This document shows, piece after piece, positions 34,598 to 46,817 of a stretch of DNA of 64,000 nt (position 1 is the first letter of the stretch; every line of letters starts with the position of its first letter). The DNA is from Sipunculus nudus (lineage: Eukaryota > Annelida > Sipuncula > Golfingiida > Sipunculidae), in the NCBI GenBank assembly GCA_026874595.1, contig CM049306.1, forward strand, positions 82,858,142 to 82,922,141. The letters run 5' to 3'. Below the pieces are notes generated by a model. The model made no database searches, had not been told where the DNA came from, and was given only the letters and a program-made list of their open reading frames with translations. The position numbers and the translations under genes are program-made.

Positions 34598-37298
34598 CAA
34601 AGTGGTAGGAAATGCAAATCATCTTCCCTTAAAGATAAACTTTCCAGTATATATCAAAAGAATACAGAAATACACTAGACTGAAGCAGATCAAAAGCAAA
34701 AGTCTGGCATATGTCAGCTTCTCTACTTATTACTTTATATCAGGTGCTTGATTTGAAACAAAAATTATGTTCTCATGGTTAAAGCACAAACTTGAGTGAA
34801 ATATAAAGTTACATAGACCTGGTATGGACTCTTTGTTTTAAGCAAGTCTGGTCTTTATCATTGGTACATGTATCTCCTTTACTTTGATTTCCTATATTTA
34901 AATAAGTATTTTTGTTGGACCTTGTGGACTTCCATTAGGATATATTTTACCATAGAAAAAGATCTGTGCTTGTATCTATGTTTTACTAAGGAATTGTTAT
35001 ATGTATTAACATTATATAGATATCTAAATACAATGTAGTTATTCACATGACATGAATAGAATGATCAGAAGTCTATGTGTCTGCATGCATAGTATTTGAC
35101 CATGGTCTCGTTCAAATCTGCAGTTCTATACATGTAATTGGCACCATGTAAATGCTGTCCTTAAACAATTTTCTCCTTCATGTAAAGTGATCTTAATTGC
35201 TTTTTTCCTGCAATATTACAGGACTTTTTTATTTCCACATATTGTGGGTTAAGTAGGAATTTGATTTTTTCCCCATGAAATCCCCATTGAAAATTTATTA
35301 GTGTGCAAATCAAGGTTTATAGGTTTCTGCTTTAACTTTCACCTAAAAAAATGCAAGTAATTTATTAATGCAGCAGACCTATACCTTAATATATGAATCA
35401 CATAGACTAACATGGAGCATGTATTCACCTTTTTTTTCATTACCCAGGGAGGGAATGTAGGACATCCAATCTTCCCCTAAGCATACATCCCTACAGAGAC
35501 AGTGGGCTTTATTTTGTCATGGAGATCAGGGTGCTTCTTCAGTATCTTACTGGAACTAAAACTTTAAATTTTAGAACTGCACCAGTCTGAAATTAATAGT
35601 AGTACAACAGCATGTTTTTTATTTACAGCTGAACATAATATAGTGATAAGCTGTTGAGATGTACCCAGCTGCATATGGAAGCATGTCAGTTGCAAAAAAA
35701 ACCCAGTTTGGGTTGAATGGGTTTTACCAAGTTATTCCTCAGAATTGGTTTTACCACTAATTTCTATTATTCAGAATGATGTGCTTTGTACATGCAACCC
35801 AACAAGTGGCAAATGGGTGTAAATAGCTTCTTTTAGACAGTGATGATGTGGTCAGAGCCACTTGGCTCACCTATCTATGTTCACAAAATGTGTGCTTAAG
35901 TTCTATTGACCAATTCAAAAGAAGCTAATCTTTAAAAAAATATTCTAATATGCTGGGCAAAAATCTGGAGTATATAATGGGTCAATCCTCGTTAAAATAC
36001 TTTTAACCCAGGTTTTACCCACTGGATTGGGTAAAATAGGTTTGCCTTGGTCAAATTGCAACTCTGAATATACTACTGCTTATTACCCACACATAAAATA
36101 TGGAGTGTCAGGTGACTTTCCTTTTCAAACAACAATCCCCACTACACCATGTATATGTATATTTTACGTCCTTAAGTATCACCTAGAGATCAAGAATTAT
36201 CAAAAGGACATGGATATTTCTGTAAATGCAATAAATTAAATTAAGTGAGCCTTTTAATGCTGGTTGACTGGCTTTGATTCAGTGAATTATTTGATGCATT
36301 GTTACCTGCAGCCCTTATATATTCTGATAGTCATGTGTGAGAGAGAGCATGTGGACAAATGGACACTAGGAACCTCAACTGATCTTTAATACTGAACATA
36401 TTTCATAAACATAGCTAATATATTGCATTTTCCACCAAGAAACACATCTGACCAAAAAAAATAAATTGAAATGCTGTAACAGTGAATGCAGGTTTATCAA
36501 GCACATGCTAATAAATCTTCAGCATTATAGCATTTAACTGATGACATTATGCCTATACATATTAAACTGCAGTGCAACATTCCATATCTGAGCACATCTC
36601 TATATCCAACTAGAGATGATCAAATACACACAAGCTAGTAATACACAGGGTAGCTGGTATTTTGTACAAAGATGTAACTGAACTGCGAGCATTAATGCCA
36701 TATCTTTTCACATTAAAATTTAGGACAGATTATCCTCTTAAGATATCTATGACACACACTTTTGGTCCTCACACTTGACCCTGAGGTAAAATGTTATTCA
36801 GAGTGGACCAGTGACATTTGTTTGACTTTTAAAACCACTGAAATTCCTATTTAACCTTGAACAAAGGTCTCCTCTTCATAGAACACAGTTGGAAAAACTC
36901 AAACTTTGTCAATTATTTTTATTTGCTGCCAAAAAGTTCCATCATTTTTCTTTTAAAGTAACATGTCTGTATTTTCTTTTCTAATGTATTTGTTTTTGTA
37001 CCTTCATTTTTATTCAAGTATATAAATTTATCAACGCCCTTTTTCCATAGATAAATCAGAATTACTGCACATATTTAAATGACAAATATATATTTTTAAA
37101 TTTGAATTATTTGTTTTAAGGTTATTGCATGATACTTGGAATGTATATTACACAATGTATGAAATATTAGTTAAAATATATGAATCTTTTGTGCTGAATG
37201 TGATTAAGCACCAGGTCATATAATGAAATTATACATTCATCCTGTTACAGCATGACACTTAACCAACAGAATATATACTGGTATACATACATACATGC

Positions 37299-37301
<3 letters not shown>

Positions 37302-37367
<66 letters not shown>
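37302..37367. repeat. (AT)n microsatellite
   Basis: About 65 bp of AT with one ATGT interruption, inside the 5.38-kb insertion. Confidence 0.97.
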
Positions 37368-37372
<5 letters not shown>

Positions 37373-37953
37373 GATCTAAGGCCCAGTAAAGTAACACCCG
37401 TTGAACATATTTATACAGACTATACATGACACTATAAAAAAATATATACAGGTATAATATAAAAAAAGGTTTATGCTTGAAATCTTAAATGATTTTGGGG
37501 GAAATATAATAAATTTTACTCTTTTCTAAGTGTTTGGTTTAGGGAGCATGCTGTCCCACAAATTTTGACAAACCTCAGGCAATGGGCTGTTAGTCAGAAA
37601 TAAACACTTCACGACTTACCCTGACGACAAGCCGTGAGGCTTGAGGTGAGGGGCACACCGACCTTCTGTTTAGCCTTAGGTTTGACAAGTATGCATATCC
37701 AACTTCGTGTTCTTTACCCATAAAGCTGACATTATGCTTCCGTAATAATTAGCAGTTGTATTTACAATATGTGTCTATTGTTCCTTCATCATGAAGCCCG
37801 ATATTAAAAAGATCCCAATGAAGTACTCGTCAGCTGACAGCCAGCACCATGTGCGCTTGATTATTGACAGAGCCAAGCAGGGGCTTTCCCGGGATTGGCC
37901 AATGAGAAAATTCAGTAAATCTGGCCAATCAGAGAAGGCCTTTTATTCCCCAT

Positions 37954-37978
37954 CCACAGGCTCAATCGGAGCCTGTGG
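37954..37978. other. subterminal hairpin of the 5.38-kb insertion
   Basis: CCACAGGCTC, loop AATCG, GAGCCTGTGG: a perfect 10-bp stem ending 9 bp before the right end of the insertion. A hairpin close to the 3' end followed by CTAG is the layout of a Helitron terminus, but the TIR and 9-bp duplication argue otherwise. Confidence 0.7.
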
Positions 37979-37987
37979 TAGAGGCTA

Positions 37988-38345
37988 GTTTCCTTGGAGA
38001 CTTTTCATGGGTCTCCCTGTGTGTCAAAAATGAAGATTCTAGGTCCAGTCTATACGATTTGTGCCCTGTTAACAGATGTTCCCATTTTTAAAGGTATCAA
38101 AAATAGAGAAAAAAAATTCGTTAAAAATTGAAAAATACAGGTGGCACCACCAGTCTGCAGGAACTGATGTAACATCTCGTGATCAATATGTATGCCAAAA
38201 ATTAAGAGGTTTCCAAGGAGATTTTTCATCGACCTCTCAGAATGTCAAGTTACAAGATTCTAAGTCCAGCGGTTACGATTTGTGCAAGGTTAACGGACAG
38301 ACAGACTAACGGACGACGGACAAAGAGTGATCGCTATAGCTCAGC
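37988..38345 (+). repeat. 340-bp satellite array, right part, with GGAC tail
   Basis: Resumes at GTTTCCTTGGAGACTTTTCA and continues for just over one unit (TCAAAAATAGAGAAAA, CAGGTGGCACCACCAG). It ends in the tail ACGGACAGACAGACTAACGG followed by GATCGCTATAGCTCAGC. The tail closes the repeat, suggesting that the whole array is the body of a tandemly expanded interspersed element. Confidence 0.75.
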
Positions 38346-39333
38346 ATGAGTGAAAGTCAGTTGAGCTAAAAACGTGGACTTCAGTCCAACTCCATACTCG
38401 AGTTCTTCATCATTATATTGAAAGATGGTCAGTCACGAGATCATTTATCTATGGGAGAAACTAAAGGCAGTTTATTTTTTAAGCCAAAGTCACCATATGT
38501 GCACACCATTTTATTGCGTCAATTGTATCATTTAAAAAATAATAAATAGGTGCATTATTTAGGCCTCATCGGTATAGCCATAAGGATGTTTTTTTTCAAT
38601 GGGTTTTGATATGTGAAAAATATATATTCCATACTTTCTATAAAAGAAATATTATTATATATTAAGAAACAAATATTAACCAGTGAAACAAACTTGCGGA
38701 TTGAATCGAATAATTATGATGCACGTCTTAATATGACGTTATATAAAATCAAGTTTAAATACCTGTTTAATGTGCTACCACAATAATTATCCTTAATAAG
38801 CAAGGTACAAGTTTGTTCAATCTTGAAATTTGAGAACTTATTAAATGTTATAACATGCACTGCCCGAGTGATATAAACAGTCTAGCTTCTGTCTGCCCAG
38901 AGAACATAAATAATACATTTACAGCAAGTCATTCGTTACTGAAGCAGAAAACTGATATCTAAGACCTGGGAACAGACGTTGCCCATGGCTCGAAAAGTCT
39001 GACAAGATGCCGGCCAAGGACCATGTCTGACGTTTGATTGGTGCTCGTGAGAGTAGTGTTGTTGCTATCAGACGCGACGATAAATTCCTTTACGGAATTG
39101 ATATAAAACTTGGCTCATTATTTTAAAATGTCAGTTTTCCCATGTGAAATAATCGTCTGGATTTGACTTATCAGTTCTGAAGCATCAATGTCACGGCATC
39201 ATGTATATTTTATAGTTATATATATAAAATATATCTGAAACATGAATACACAGAAATGGCGGATCACTGCCGATGCCGATTCATGTTCCATTTGTATATT
39301 AAATAAAACAGCATAGCTATTAATACATCTCTC

Positions 39334-39337
<4 letters not shown>
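38346..39337. other. unannotated sequence
   Basis: No recognisable gene or repeat. Confidence 0.45.

Positions 39338-39401
<64 letters not shown>
39338..39401. repeat. compound (AT)n(GA)n microsatellite
   Basis: About 33 bp AT followed directly by about 31 bp GA. Confidence 0.97.
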
Positions 39402-39403
<2 letters not shown>

Positions 39404-39509
39404 GGGCTGGCTGTAAATGACCCAATTTGAAACCGGTGCCCCTTATTTTGAACAACCAGGCTACATCCCAACATATTACTCAAATTTAAATACGTTTCGC
39501 TCCTTTGGC

Positions 39510-39853
39510 TGCGTTTACTTGGCGAGCGAAATGTGTTTTTTTCGTTCTAGTTATTTTATCATTAACCATTTACTTGACGCGCGATATGTGTAAGAGACGC
39601 GGGAAAAAGGAATTCTCGGTAAAGAATTTGATCTGCATTCCGCGCGCGCTACCTGGTACCATTGGACCTGGTTGCCATATATTTGAACTAAGAGTACAGC
39701 TTTATTTTGCAGGTTTAGGCATATCGGATCCTACATCGCAGTGTTTTACCGCTTGTCAAGAAAAAAAAGCCATTCGATAGTTCTATCGCATTCTGCATAT
39801 CGCGTTCTGCTGCTGCAATCCTCATATCACATACCGCACGCCAAGTAAACGCA
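39510..39853. mobile_element. 344-bp foldback/MITE-like element
   Basis: Terminal inverted repeats of 26 bp: left TGCGTTTACTTGGCGAGCGA plus AATGTG; right reverse-complemented TGCGTTTACTTGGCGTGCGG plus TATGTG. A third, direct subterminal copy, CATTTACTTGACGCGCGATA, lies at 39566-39590. Target duplication is not evident. The 91-codon plus frame (39505-39780, TTG start) and the 105-codon minus frame (39715-40032) overlap the element and show no known domain. Confidence 0.6.
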
Positions 39854-41019
39854 ACTTTATTATAGCCTCCTTCCTCTGAACGACAGAACTTCGACCTATT
39901 ATGGTCGAACTTCAGATAAACTATCACATTTTTATCTGACATTTTAATGGTGGATGGTGGGCCCTCCTTTTTCAGGATTCTCTTTGGGTGACTCGGGGCA
40001 TTAGTATGTTTTATTTTCAATAATCCACGCAATTATCCTGCAGCACAAAATAATATACCGCTGTTTTATTTCACAATGTTAAAAGAATGCTTTATGACAT
40101 ACCGGCAGAGAAACCATTGTTCAGACAATAGCTCATGATGTACTGTTACCCTGGATAACGATTTGATTGTGTTAACATCCTCATACCCACAACGGGCAAC
40201 ACGCAATAAAACATTTTATAGTCTTTTTGCAACCGGAAGTTCTCCATAACACCCCAAACGATACATGTCTAGATGGTCGACAGGGCCAAAAAAAAGTTTA
40301 TTGTACCATTTAATTTGACGGAGACTATAAAAAGAAGCTGAAACTGTTCCTGATACCGCAACATGGGAAGTCTTATATATATCGCATCTATTTCTGATAT
40401 TGAAGATACGCGTGGATGTATTCAGAATATCATATGTGAACCATATTGAATAACAGCCGAAATAGAGATTCAATGTGAGCTGTCTGCTGCATGTCTTTAT
40501 GCCCTGGAGTCAGTAAATTCAGTCGAACTAAAAACAGTTAAATGTTTCCTCCTCCCTTGTGCGACTGCCACATAACCTATTTATATATCACCGATATATA
40601 TCATCCAAGATTTTTTTACTTTTTTTAACAATGTCCGAAATAGATAAAACATTCTTCTTTTTTTATCGTGATTTCCTCGGACGAAGTGAATTAACGTTTT
40701 TCACCATCATCCGATCAAGAAGTTTCTTCTTTTTTTTCTTAGTCGAGTTTTCCTCGTACAAACACTCTCTTAAAACACTTTTTGTTGGTCTGAATGCGGG
40801 TCTGTCAAAATAATTCAGTTTTGACAGCTGTGAAATGCTATACGAGGTCGTACAACTTGATATGTGTATCTCACAGAGAATATTTAATGTAAATGTATAG
40901 TATCATTACCATTTGCAGTGTATTTAGCTGCAAAGTTTAGATGTCCTCTCCTATGACAACATCATCATCGTGATTATTATTTATTAAAATGATACTTCCA
41001 GTAAAAATGATCCAAGGGG
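39854..41019. other. unannotated sequence
   Basis: No firm feature. A minus-strand frame with an internal ATG near 39940 extends into the foldback element; its composition is plausible but unrecognised. Confidence 0.4.
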
Positions 41020-41290
41020 TGCTGGTCAATGTAATCATTCCTCCTGCTATTAAGAGAATACTATATTTATATCCTGAAAATCAAATTTATTATAATAATT
41101 ACAATTTTATATACTTTGGTTAACCATAAAATATATCTATATACTTGTTTAAAATTAAAATGTACCAGAACCATAATACCATATTTTTAAAACCTTATAA
41201 TTAATTATAATTATATATATATAATTATATATATATACAGAAAAAGTTGTCCCAACTTTGATTAGCCTCCCATGCCAGCGAGACAACCCC
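41020..41290 (+). repeat. dispersed repeat, copy 2 of the 13797 family
   Basis: Shares the opening TGGTCAATGTAATCATTCC, the AGAGAATA block, an AT-rich centre with TATATA tracts and the end CAACTTTGATTAGCCTCCC with 13797-14030. See that entry. Confidence 0.55.
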
Positions 41291-41784
41291 ACCAAAATGA
41301 CACAACTGTTAGAATTAATTTAAAATATCAAAACTATACAAACAGTATATAGCACTCATGTTCCAAAGGTAATGGGCCTGTACATAGGAACTCCACGAAA
41401 GTCTTATAGCTGTCACTGGACCTGATCACCCGGATATCTGTGCCTTTTTACTGCTTGTACCTGGCCCCAGTTCCCATGGCATACTCGACCAGGGTCATAA
41501 GCATGTGGTTCTGATAGAGAGGGTGAGTGGTTAAGTGGTTGGTCGTCAGAGTTCAATTCACATCGTTTCAATTGAACACATCTCTCCCGCCTTTCTGGCC
41601 CTGAATACCCCCTTTCATTCTAATGCCGTTATGTCATGATAAGGTCAGGGAAATGCTTTGAGCTCAGTGAGATGGTGCAAAGGAGTACTCGGCGGTACAA
41701 CGTGGCATCAAAGGTGGAAAATTATGGTAGGGTGTAATATCCGTTAGACAGTACATCATATTTGTTACTTAAATTTAAACTGCA

Positions 41785-41788
<4 letters not shown>
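41291..41788. other. unannotated, possibly SINE-like
   Basis: Contains an A-box-like TGGTTAAGTGG near 41530 and a later GAAATGCTTTGAGCTCAGTG, reminiscent of SINE bodies. The A-to-B spacing is too short for a tRNA head, so no element is called. Confidence 0.3.

Positions 41789-41819
<31 letters not shown>
41789..41819. repeat. (AT)n microsatellite
   Basis: About 15 AT units. Confidence 0.97.
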
Positions 41820-41822
<3 letters not shown>

Positions 41823-42218
41823 ATTGACAAATGCAATTAAAGCGCATATATAGAAATATCAAATAGAAATATCAATTGTACAAGATGAATAGATAAAAAC
41901 AGCATATTTTATCAAATCTAATTAAATGTAGAATTATTAATAAACAATACATTAATTACTGCATTGCTTTATTTTGACTTTCATTGGGGTTGCTTTGGCA
42001 GACGAGATTTGGGACAAAGAACGTTGACTGTTTATTTATTTTGGACTTTGAAGCTTGAATGAATATTCCTGATTACTGGAGTTGCAACACTGCCGCAACA
42101 GGCGAGGAAAACTAAGATTCTTTGCACATTGTAGATCTTATCCTGCGTCTTCACAAAGCGTTTGACGTATAATCTTCTCCAGCTCTCTGGTGACCCGCTA
42201 TTGCTATTTGAAAAGTCT

Positions 42219-42229
42219 CCGCATGCGCC
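42219..42229. promoter_or_regulatory. NRF1-like motif
   Basis: CCGCATGCGCC is close to the palindromic NRF1 site. It lies in a GC-richer island (about 42060-42480) in which a minus-strand frame (42032-42262) and a plus-strand frame (42162-42479) are open. It could be the start of a gene, but a single motif match is weak. Confidence 0.15.
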
Positions 42230-42479
42230 GTGGAAATCCCATAGAGGTAAATGTATCATCATACCCAGTGTTCCACATAAATGGCGCCTAATATATCAGC
42301 TTGGCAAACCTGCCCTGTCGTCAGCACTGTTTTATCTTGGTTTACAGTTAACCTACAATGCAAGAGCGTGTTTATATAGAATAAATTGGGGGTATCAGAA
42401 TTCAAAATATCATGTTGCCTGCCCTTCAGAAGCGAAGGGAGAAGGAGACTGCGATTGCTTGATGGAGACATTGCTTTAA

Positions 42480-42888
42480 CACGGACTTTTTGAAACCGAT
42501 GTAAATGTTAATAGCGATGTTCATTATCTCTTATAACTATTTATAGTAAACTTTCAGTAATGGAACTATTGTTCCTACCTATAATCACGGATTTTGTATC
42601 ACATTGCATCTTCATCGCAATTTGATATGCTATTAACGTAATTAATAATAAGATCTAAATGAATTTAGGTGAGACATGCATGAAACTGAATCTCTCTACT
42701 TTGTATTTTAAAGGCAAACATTTTAAACTGATTATTTTATACCAATTCGATCTTTTTTTTTTTTTTCTCCATTGTGTTAATCTGTAAACTCTGATACTGA
42801 TAGAATGGTGGCAATAGAAATGATACAAAAGAAATTTTACTATCTGGCCGACATAAACAAAATCTATAGAACGATATATAGATTAATA
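42480..42888. other. unannotated sequence
   Basis: AT-rich, nothing recognised. Confidence 0.45.
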
Positions 42889-42902
42889 ATATATATATAT
42901 AC

Positions 42903-42965
<63 letters not shown>
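42889..42965. repeat. (AT)n microsatellite with ATAC interruptions
   Basis: About 77 bp; two ATAC interruptions near the start. Confidence 0.97.
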
Positions 42966-42967
<2 letters not shown>

Positions 42968-43097
42968 CTTCTTAATAAACTTAATCGTCTTAAACATCAG
43001 GTCATGCTCCGAATGTAAGGAATACACTTCCCACTTACATCATTTAAAACCAATTTAAAACTTATCTCTAACGGCAAGCTTTTTGTCATTAATATGT

Positions 43098-44014
43098 ACT
43101 AGCTGCTCCCGTGGAAAATCCACGGCTCTGTCTGATGCATATTTATTAAATGTGCTGATAGGAAGTAAACGACGCATATTTTAATCCTAAGCCTTTTGCA
43201 GGAACTCTTGACATTAGTTTCACTTTTATGATATTAAGATTACTTCTGCTAGAATTCTCCAGGAACTTCCCAAATGTCAACATAGAAAGAAAAAGTATTC
43301 TATTCCAGAAAGCATTTAGCAAAGAAACCACTTCATTTGAAGATGTACTGGTATAATTTTTATGTTTCACCAACCCGAATGATAATTAAGTTTTAGGGCT
43401 TCTTTAAAAAAAACTTCATAAAACACATGACCTGATCGACCTGGTTATCATGGAAATGTTTTTGAATGTATAAAAATCAACATACCTGTAACTTATAAAA
43501 ATTTGTCAAACGGTGGTCACATTACTGGACTTAGTGCCAAGTGTTGACCAAACTGAAAAGCCCACGCATTGAAAGCGGACATGTGGTCTTTGGATTGAAA
43601 ACCTTTACTTCCTTTTGAAAGAGAAAATAATCCTTTAGAGGCGTTACAATGGATATGGGGGATCAGTTGGGATAATAGTGAACCCGCGTGACCGCGTATT
43701 GCAACGAAATGCCTTTTAAGCAGGACATGCGCTCTGGCCACGGTCTTAACAGGTCAGTGAAAATCCCCTAGGCGCCTCCTGAAAAAGCGTCACAGGCGTG
43801 GTTGACCTTGCAGCACAAAAGAAATAGGGGCACCTGATAGGGATATATTAAAATTATTAAATATTCAGCTTAATAGGGCATAATCCCGCAAAATAAAACA
43901 AACTTGTCCTAGAAGAGCACACCACCGATACGTCTGCCGAATTTGGTGAGTCAAATCGCAAAGGAAGCAGGTAAACCGTGGTCTAGAAAAAACTCAACTC
44001 CGTATTAATTATAT
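43098..44014 (+). repeat. large tandem unit A (CCGTGG-hairpin family)
   Basis: Begins AGCTGCTCCCGTGGAAAATC, containing the hairpin CCGTGG-AAAAT-CCACGG, and ends near AACTCCGTATTAATTATATA. Unit B follows after about 3 bp and begins and ends the same way. Shared blocks, in order: the head to CTTCTGCTAGAATTCTCC, GCAAAGAAACCACTTCA, TTTCACC...CCGAATGATAATTAAG, AAATTTGTCAAACGGTGGT, AATGGATATGGGGGATCA and the tail GGTCTAGAAAAAAC. No long frame was found. It may be a decayed retroelement or a satellite-like non-autonomous unit; I cannot assign a class. Confidence 0.65.
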
Positions 44015-44017
44015 AGA

Positions 44018-46285
44018 CAAGCTGCACCCGTGGAAAATCCACGGCTCTGTCTGATGCATTTTTTTTGTAATGAGCTGATAAGAACAAAACGACGCATATT
44101 TTAATCCTAAGGTTTTTGCAGGAACTTTTGTCATGTGTTTCACTAATATGATATAAAGATTACTTCTGCTAGAATTCTCCATGCAGGAACACCTTCCCCC
44201 AAAATATCAACATATAAAGAACAATTATTCTATTCCAGAAATTACACAAAAAATAAATTTTAGAATGAGACGTGAAGCATATACTTGGTGTACGAATTTT
44301 TAAGTGAGAAGTTTTTTTCCCGATAAACAACATAAGTCCGCGACAGCTTGATTGCTTAGAAAATATCGTAGATATAACGATTGTATAAAGAAGCATTCTA
44401 CCGTGAAATTATATGTAAGATGCTTTGTATTAGTTGAAGCTCAGGTGACATCGTGAAACACGATGTTTATTCAGTGCAGTCAGTTGAGGGCCGGTAAAGT
44501 CCAAGGCATGTTAACAGACACATGCGTTTTTTCATACACATGCCTATGTCGTTAAAGTCACTTGTACGCGAAACGTATAGCTGCCAATGTGAAAAAGCTA
44601 GGCCCAGAAAAAATATTCCAACAGTATTAAATTTTTGGTTTAAGTATTGAAAATTGTCATGGAATAAGCAGGTCTGATGCAAAACTGACACCTCTCCCAG
44701 AAAAAGGAAAGCAGGTTAATATATTTCGATGAAAGCATTAAGCAAAGAAACCACTTCAGCCTTGGTTCGTTGCATTGCCATTGAGCAAATAAACGCAAAA
44801 TGTTTAGATTTTGCTGAAAATTTGTAGAGGGGTAGAGAAAACTGCATCCGTAATCGATTACATTTTGGAGTTAATAATATATTTTTCTCGAGTGCCATAA
44901 TCACAATTCCACAAAGGAATAATTATAAGAGGCTTTTCCTTTGTCCCCAAGTAGAAAACGCGCGCCAATTCGTATGCAGTTGTTCTGCCACTCGCCTGGT
45001 GTACCCGTGTTTCTCTACCATGATTATGTTTTACATGAAATGTGCATGTATGAATGAACTACTGATTAGTATATTCTGTGCTCCCTATTAAGGATTAAGT
45101 GGACATGTGTTCCGCGCTTGAATTAAATATCTTTACTACCTTTTGACAGAGTAAAATTCCTCAACAGGCGATATAATGGAAATGGGGGTCAGTGGGGATT
45201 ACAGGTCGCCTCCTGAAAAAGCGTGACAGGCGATAAATGATTTGCTGAACATTTGTAGAGGGTTAGGGTAAAGACATATCAATAATCCATTTCATTTTGG
45301 AGATAATAAGAATCACCACAATATATATTTTCTTATAAACAATTATGCCTTTGTTCCCGTGTAGCAGCCACCCATTCGTATTTATTTGTTCTGCCACTCG
45401 CAAGGTGAACTCGTGTTACTGAAGCATGACCGTGTTCACACATGAAACGAATACACGTGAACACATGACTAATATTAAAGGAGATTCTGGTGGAGGTCTG
45501 TACGCTCTGACCACAGATTTTTGGTGTTATCAATTAAAGATGTGCTGGTGATATTTTTTCATGTTTCACCGTCCAAACAGAAAACGGATTTTGACAAAAA
45601 AATATGCCCCCCACACAAACAAAACCCGAATGATAATTAAGCTGTGGGGCTTCTTTTTGAAAAAAAAACACTTCACAAAACACCTGACTTGGCCGAACTT
45701 TTGAAACCATGGTTATCATGGTAAGATATTTTGGAATGTATAAAAATCAACATACCATTAACCCATCCAAAAATTTGTCAAACGGTGGTTTATTAATGGA
45801 CTTAGTGCCCAGGGTTGACCAAACTGAAAAGCCCTCGCATTGAAAGCGGAGTCAAGTGGTCTTTGGATTAAAAACCTTTACTTGCTTTTGAAAGAGAAAA
45901 TTACTTTAGAGGCATTACAATGGATATGGGGGATCAATGGGGATTTAAGCGGACCCGCGTGACCGCGTATTGCACGGAAATGTCTTTTGGGCAGGACATG
46001 CGCTCTGGCCATGGTCTTAACAGGCCAATGAAAATCCCCAGGCGCCTCCCGAAAAGCGTCAAAGGCTCGGAGGACCTAGCAGCACAAAGAAATAGGGGCA
46101 CCTAATGGGAAAATATTAAAATTATTAATTATTCAGCTTAATAGGTTATAATCCCGAAAAATAAAACAAACTTGTACTAGAAGAGCGCACTACCAATACG
46201 TCTGCCGAATTTTAAGAGTCAAATCAGAACGGAAGCAGGTAAACCGTGGTCTAGAAAAAACCCAACTCCGTATTAATTATATTGA
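44018..46285 (+). repeat. large tandem unit B (CCGTGG-hairpin family)
   Basis: Same head and tail as unit A, but with about 1.3 kb more in the middle (44190-45530). That extra part is itself internally repeated: 44820-45000 and 45240-45430 share GTAGAGGG, CATTTTGGAG, TTTGT(C/T)CCC and GTTCTGCCACTCGC. The tail part 45534-46283 matches unit A from about 43335 to 44014. Either unit A lost the middle or unit B gained it. Frames inside are short. Confidence 0.65.
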
Positions 46286-46304
46286 TTATTTTTTTGTAAG
46301 TGGA

Positions 46305-46640
46305 TTACAATTGATAAATTTGTGATAGTAGTTTAGTAGTTATATATTTGTGTGTGTGTGTCAATTCAGTACATTCCAAGAACCAACTCTCTCCGTCTCC
46401 AAGTTTACCCAACCTAGATTTACTAAAATTCCAAGGATATTTACAGAGCAACCTTTCTCCGTATGCAGCAAGGTGCCTGAAGCTCATTCGTTTTAAGCAG
46501 CAATAGGTTGAACGTCTGCTGGAAGTTGTCGCGTAAATTACACGACCTTTACGACACAATTCAACGAGGTGAGACAACAGCTTTGTTTGTATCTCGGGAT
46601 CTTCAGCCACAGTTAATCTTGTCTGTTTGGCGTCTTTCAT
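46305..46640 (-). CDS. 111-codon open frame, function unknown
   Basis: An ATG-started minus-strand frame in a GC-balanced island immediately after tandem unit B. The first 90 residues have mixed composition with basic and cysteine-rich stretches (LVELCRKGRV, ERLLCKYPWNF); the last 20 run into GTGTGTG microsatellite-like sequence and are unlikely to be coding. A possible donor (CTCT/GTAAAT) lies inside. No family recognised; a transposon-derived origin is equally likely. Confidence 0.2.
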   Translation of the reverse strand: MKDAKQTRLTVAEDPEIQTKLLSHLVELCRKGRVIYATTSSRRSTYCCLKRMSFRHLAAYGERLLCKYPWNFSKSRLGKLGDGESWFLECTELTHTHKYITTKLLSQIYQL

Positions 46641-46817
46641 TATCTTCTAATTTCCTTTCTGAAGGTCGATTTTTCCGCAAATCGTATCTTTTCCTTTGTT
46701 TATTGCTAGATCTATTACTTGAAACCATAGAGCTCTACCTCAAGTTAAATTGTGGCACGTTCTTAATTTGTTTCCTGTGGAAGGTGAATCTAGCGACAGG
46801 TTTTACTGCTTTCTTTA

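Larger units (their letters stand above)
32610..37987. mobile_element. 5.38-kb insertion splitting the satellite array
   Basis: The segment begins TAGTCTCTTACACAG and ends with a sequence whose reverse complement is TAGCCTCTACCACAG, an imperfect terminal inverted repeat. It is bounded by the 9-bp repeat GTTTCCTTG. The satellite continues on the right at the unit position where the left stops. The first 200 bp are GC-rich with an exact NRF1-like TGCGCATGCG (about 32719), and the last 30 bp hold a strong hairpin (37954-37978). The rest is AT-rich and has no transposase frame. A 9-bp duplication suggests a Mutator-like element; a Helitron is an alternative because the right end reads hairpin then CTAG. 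The NRF1-like site and class are inference. Confidence 0.55.

Noticed and set aside
41520..41570. tRNA gene
   Set aside because: An A-box-like TGGTTAAGTGG is present but the B-box candidate is too close and the stems do not form.
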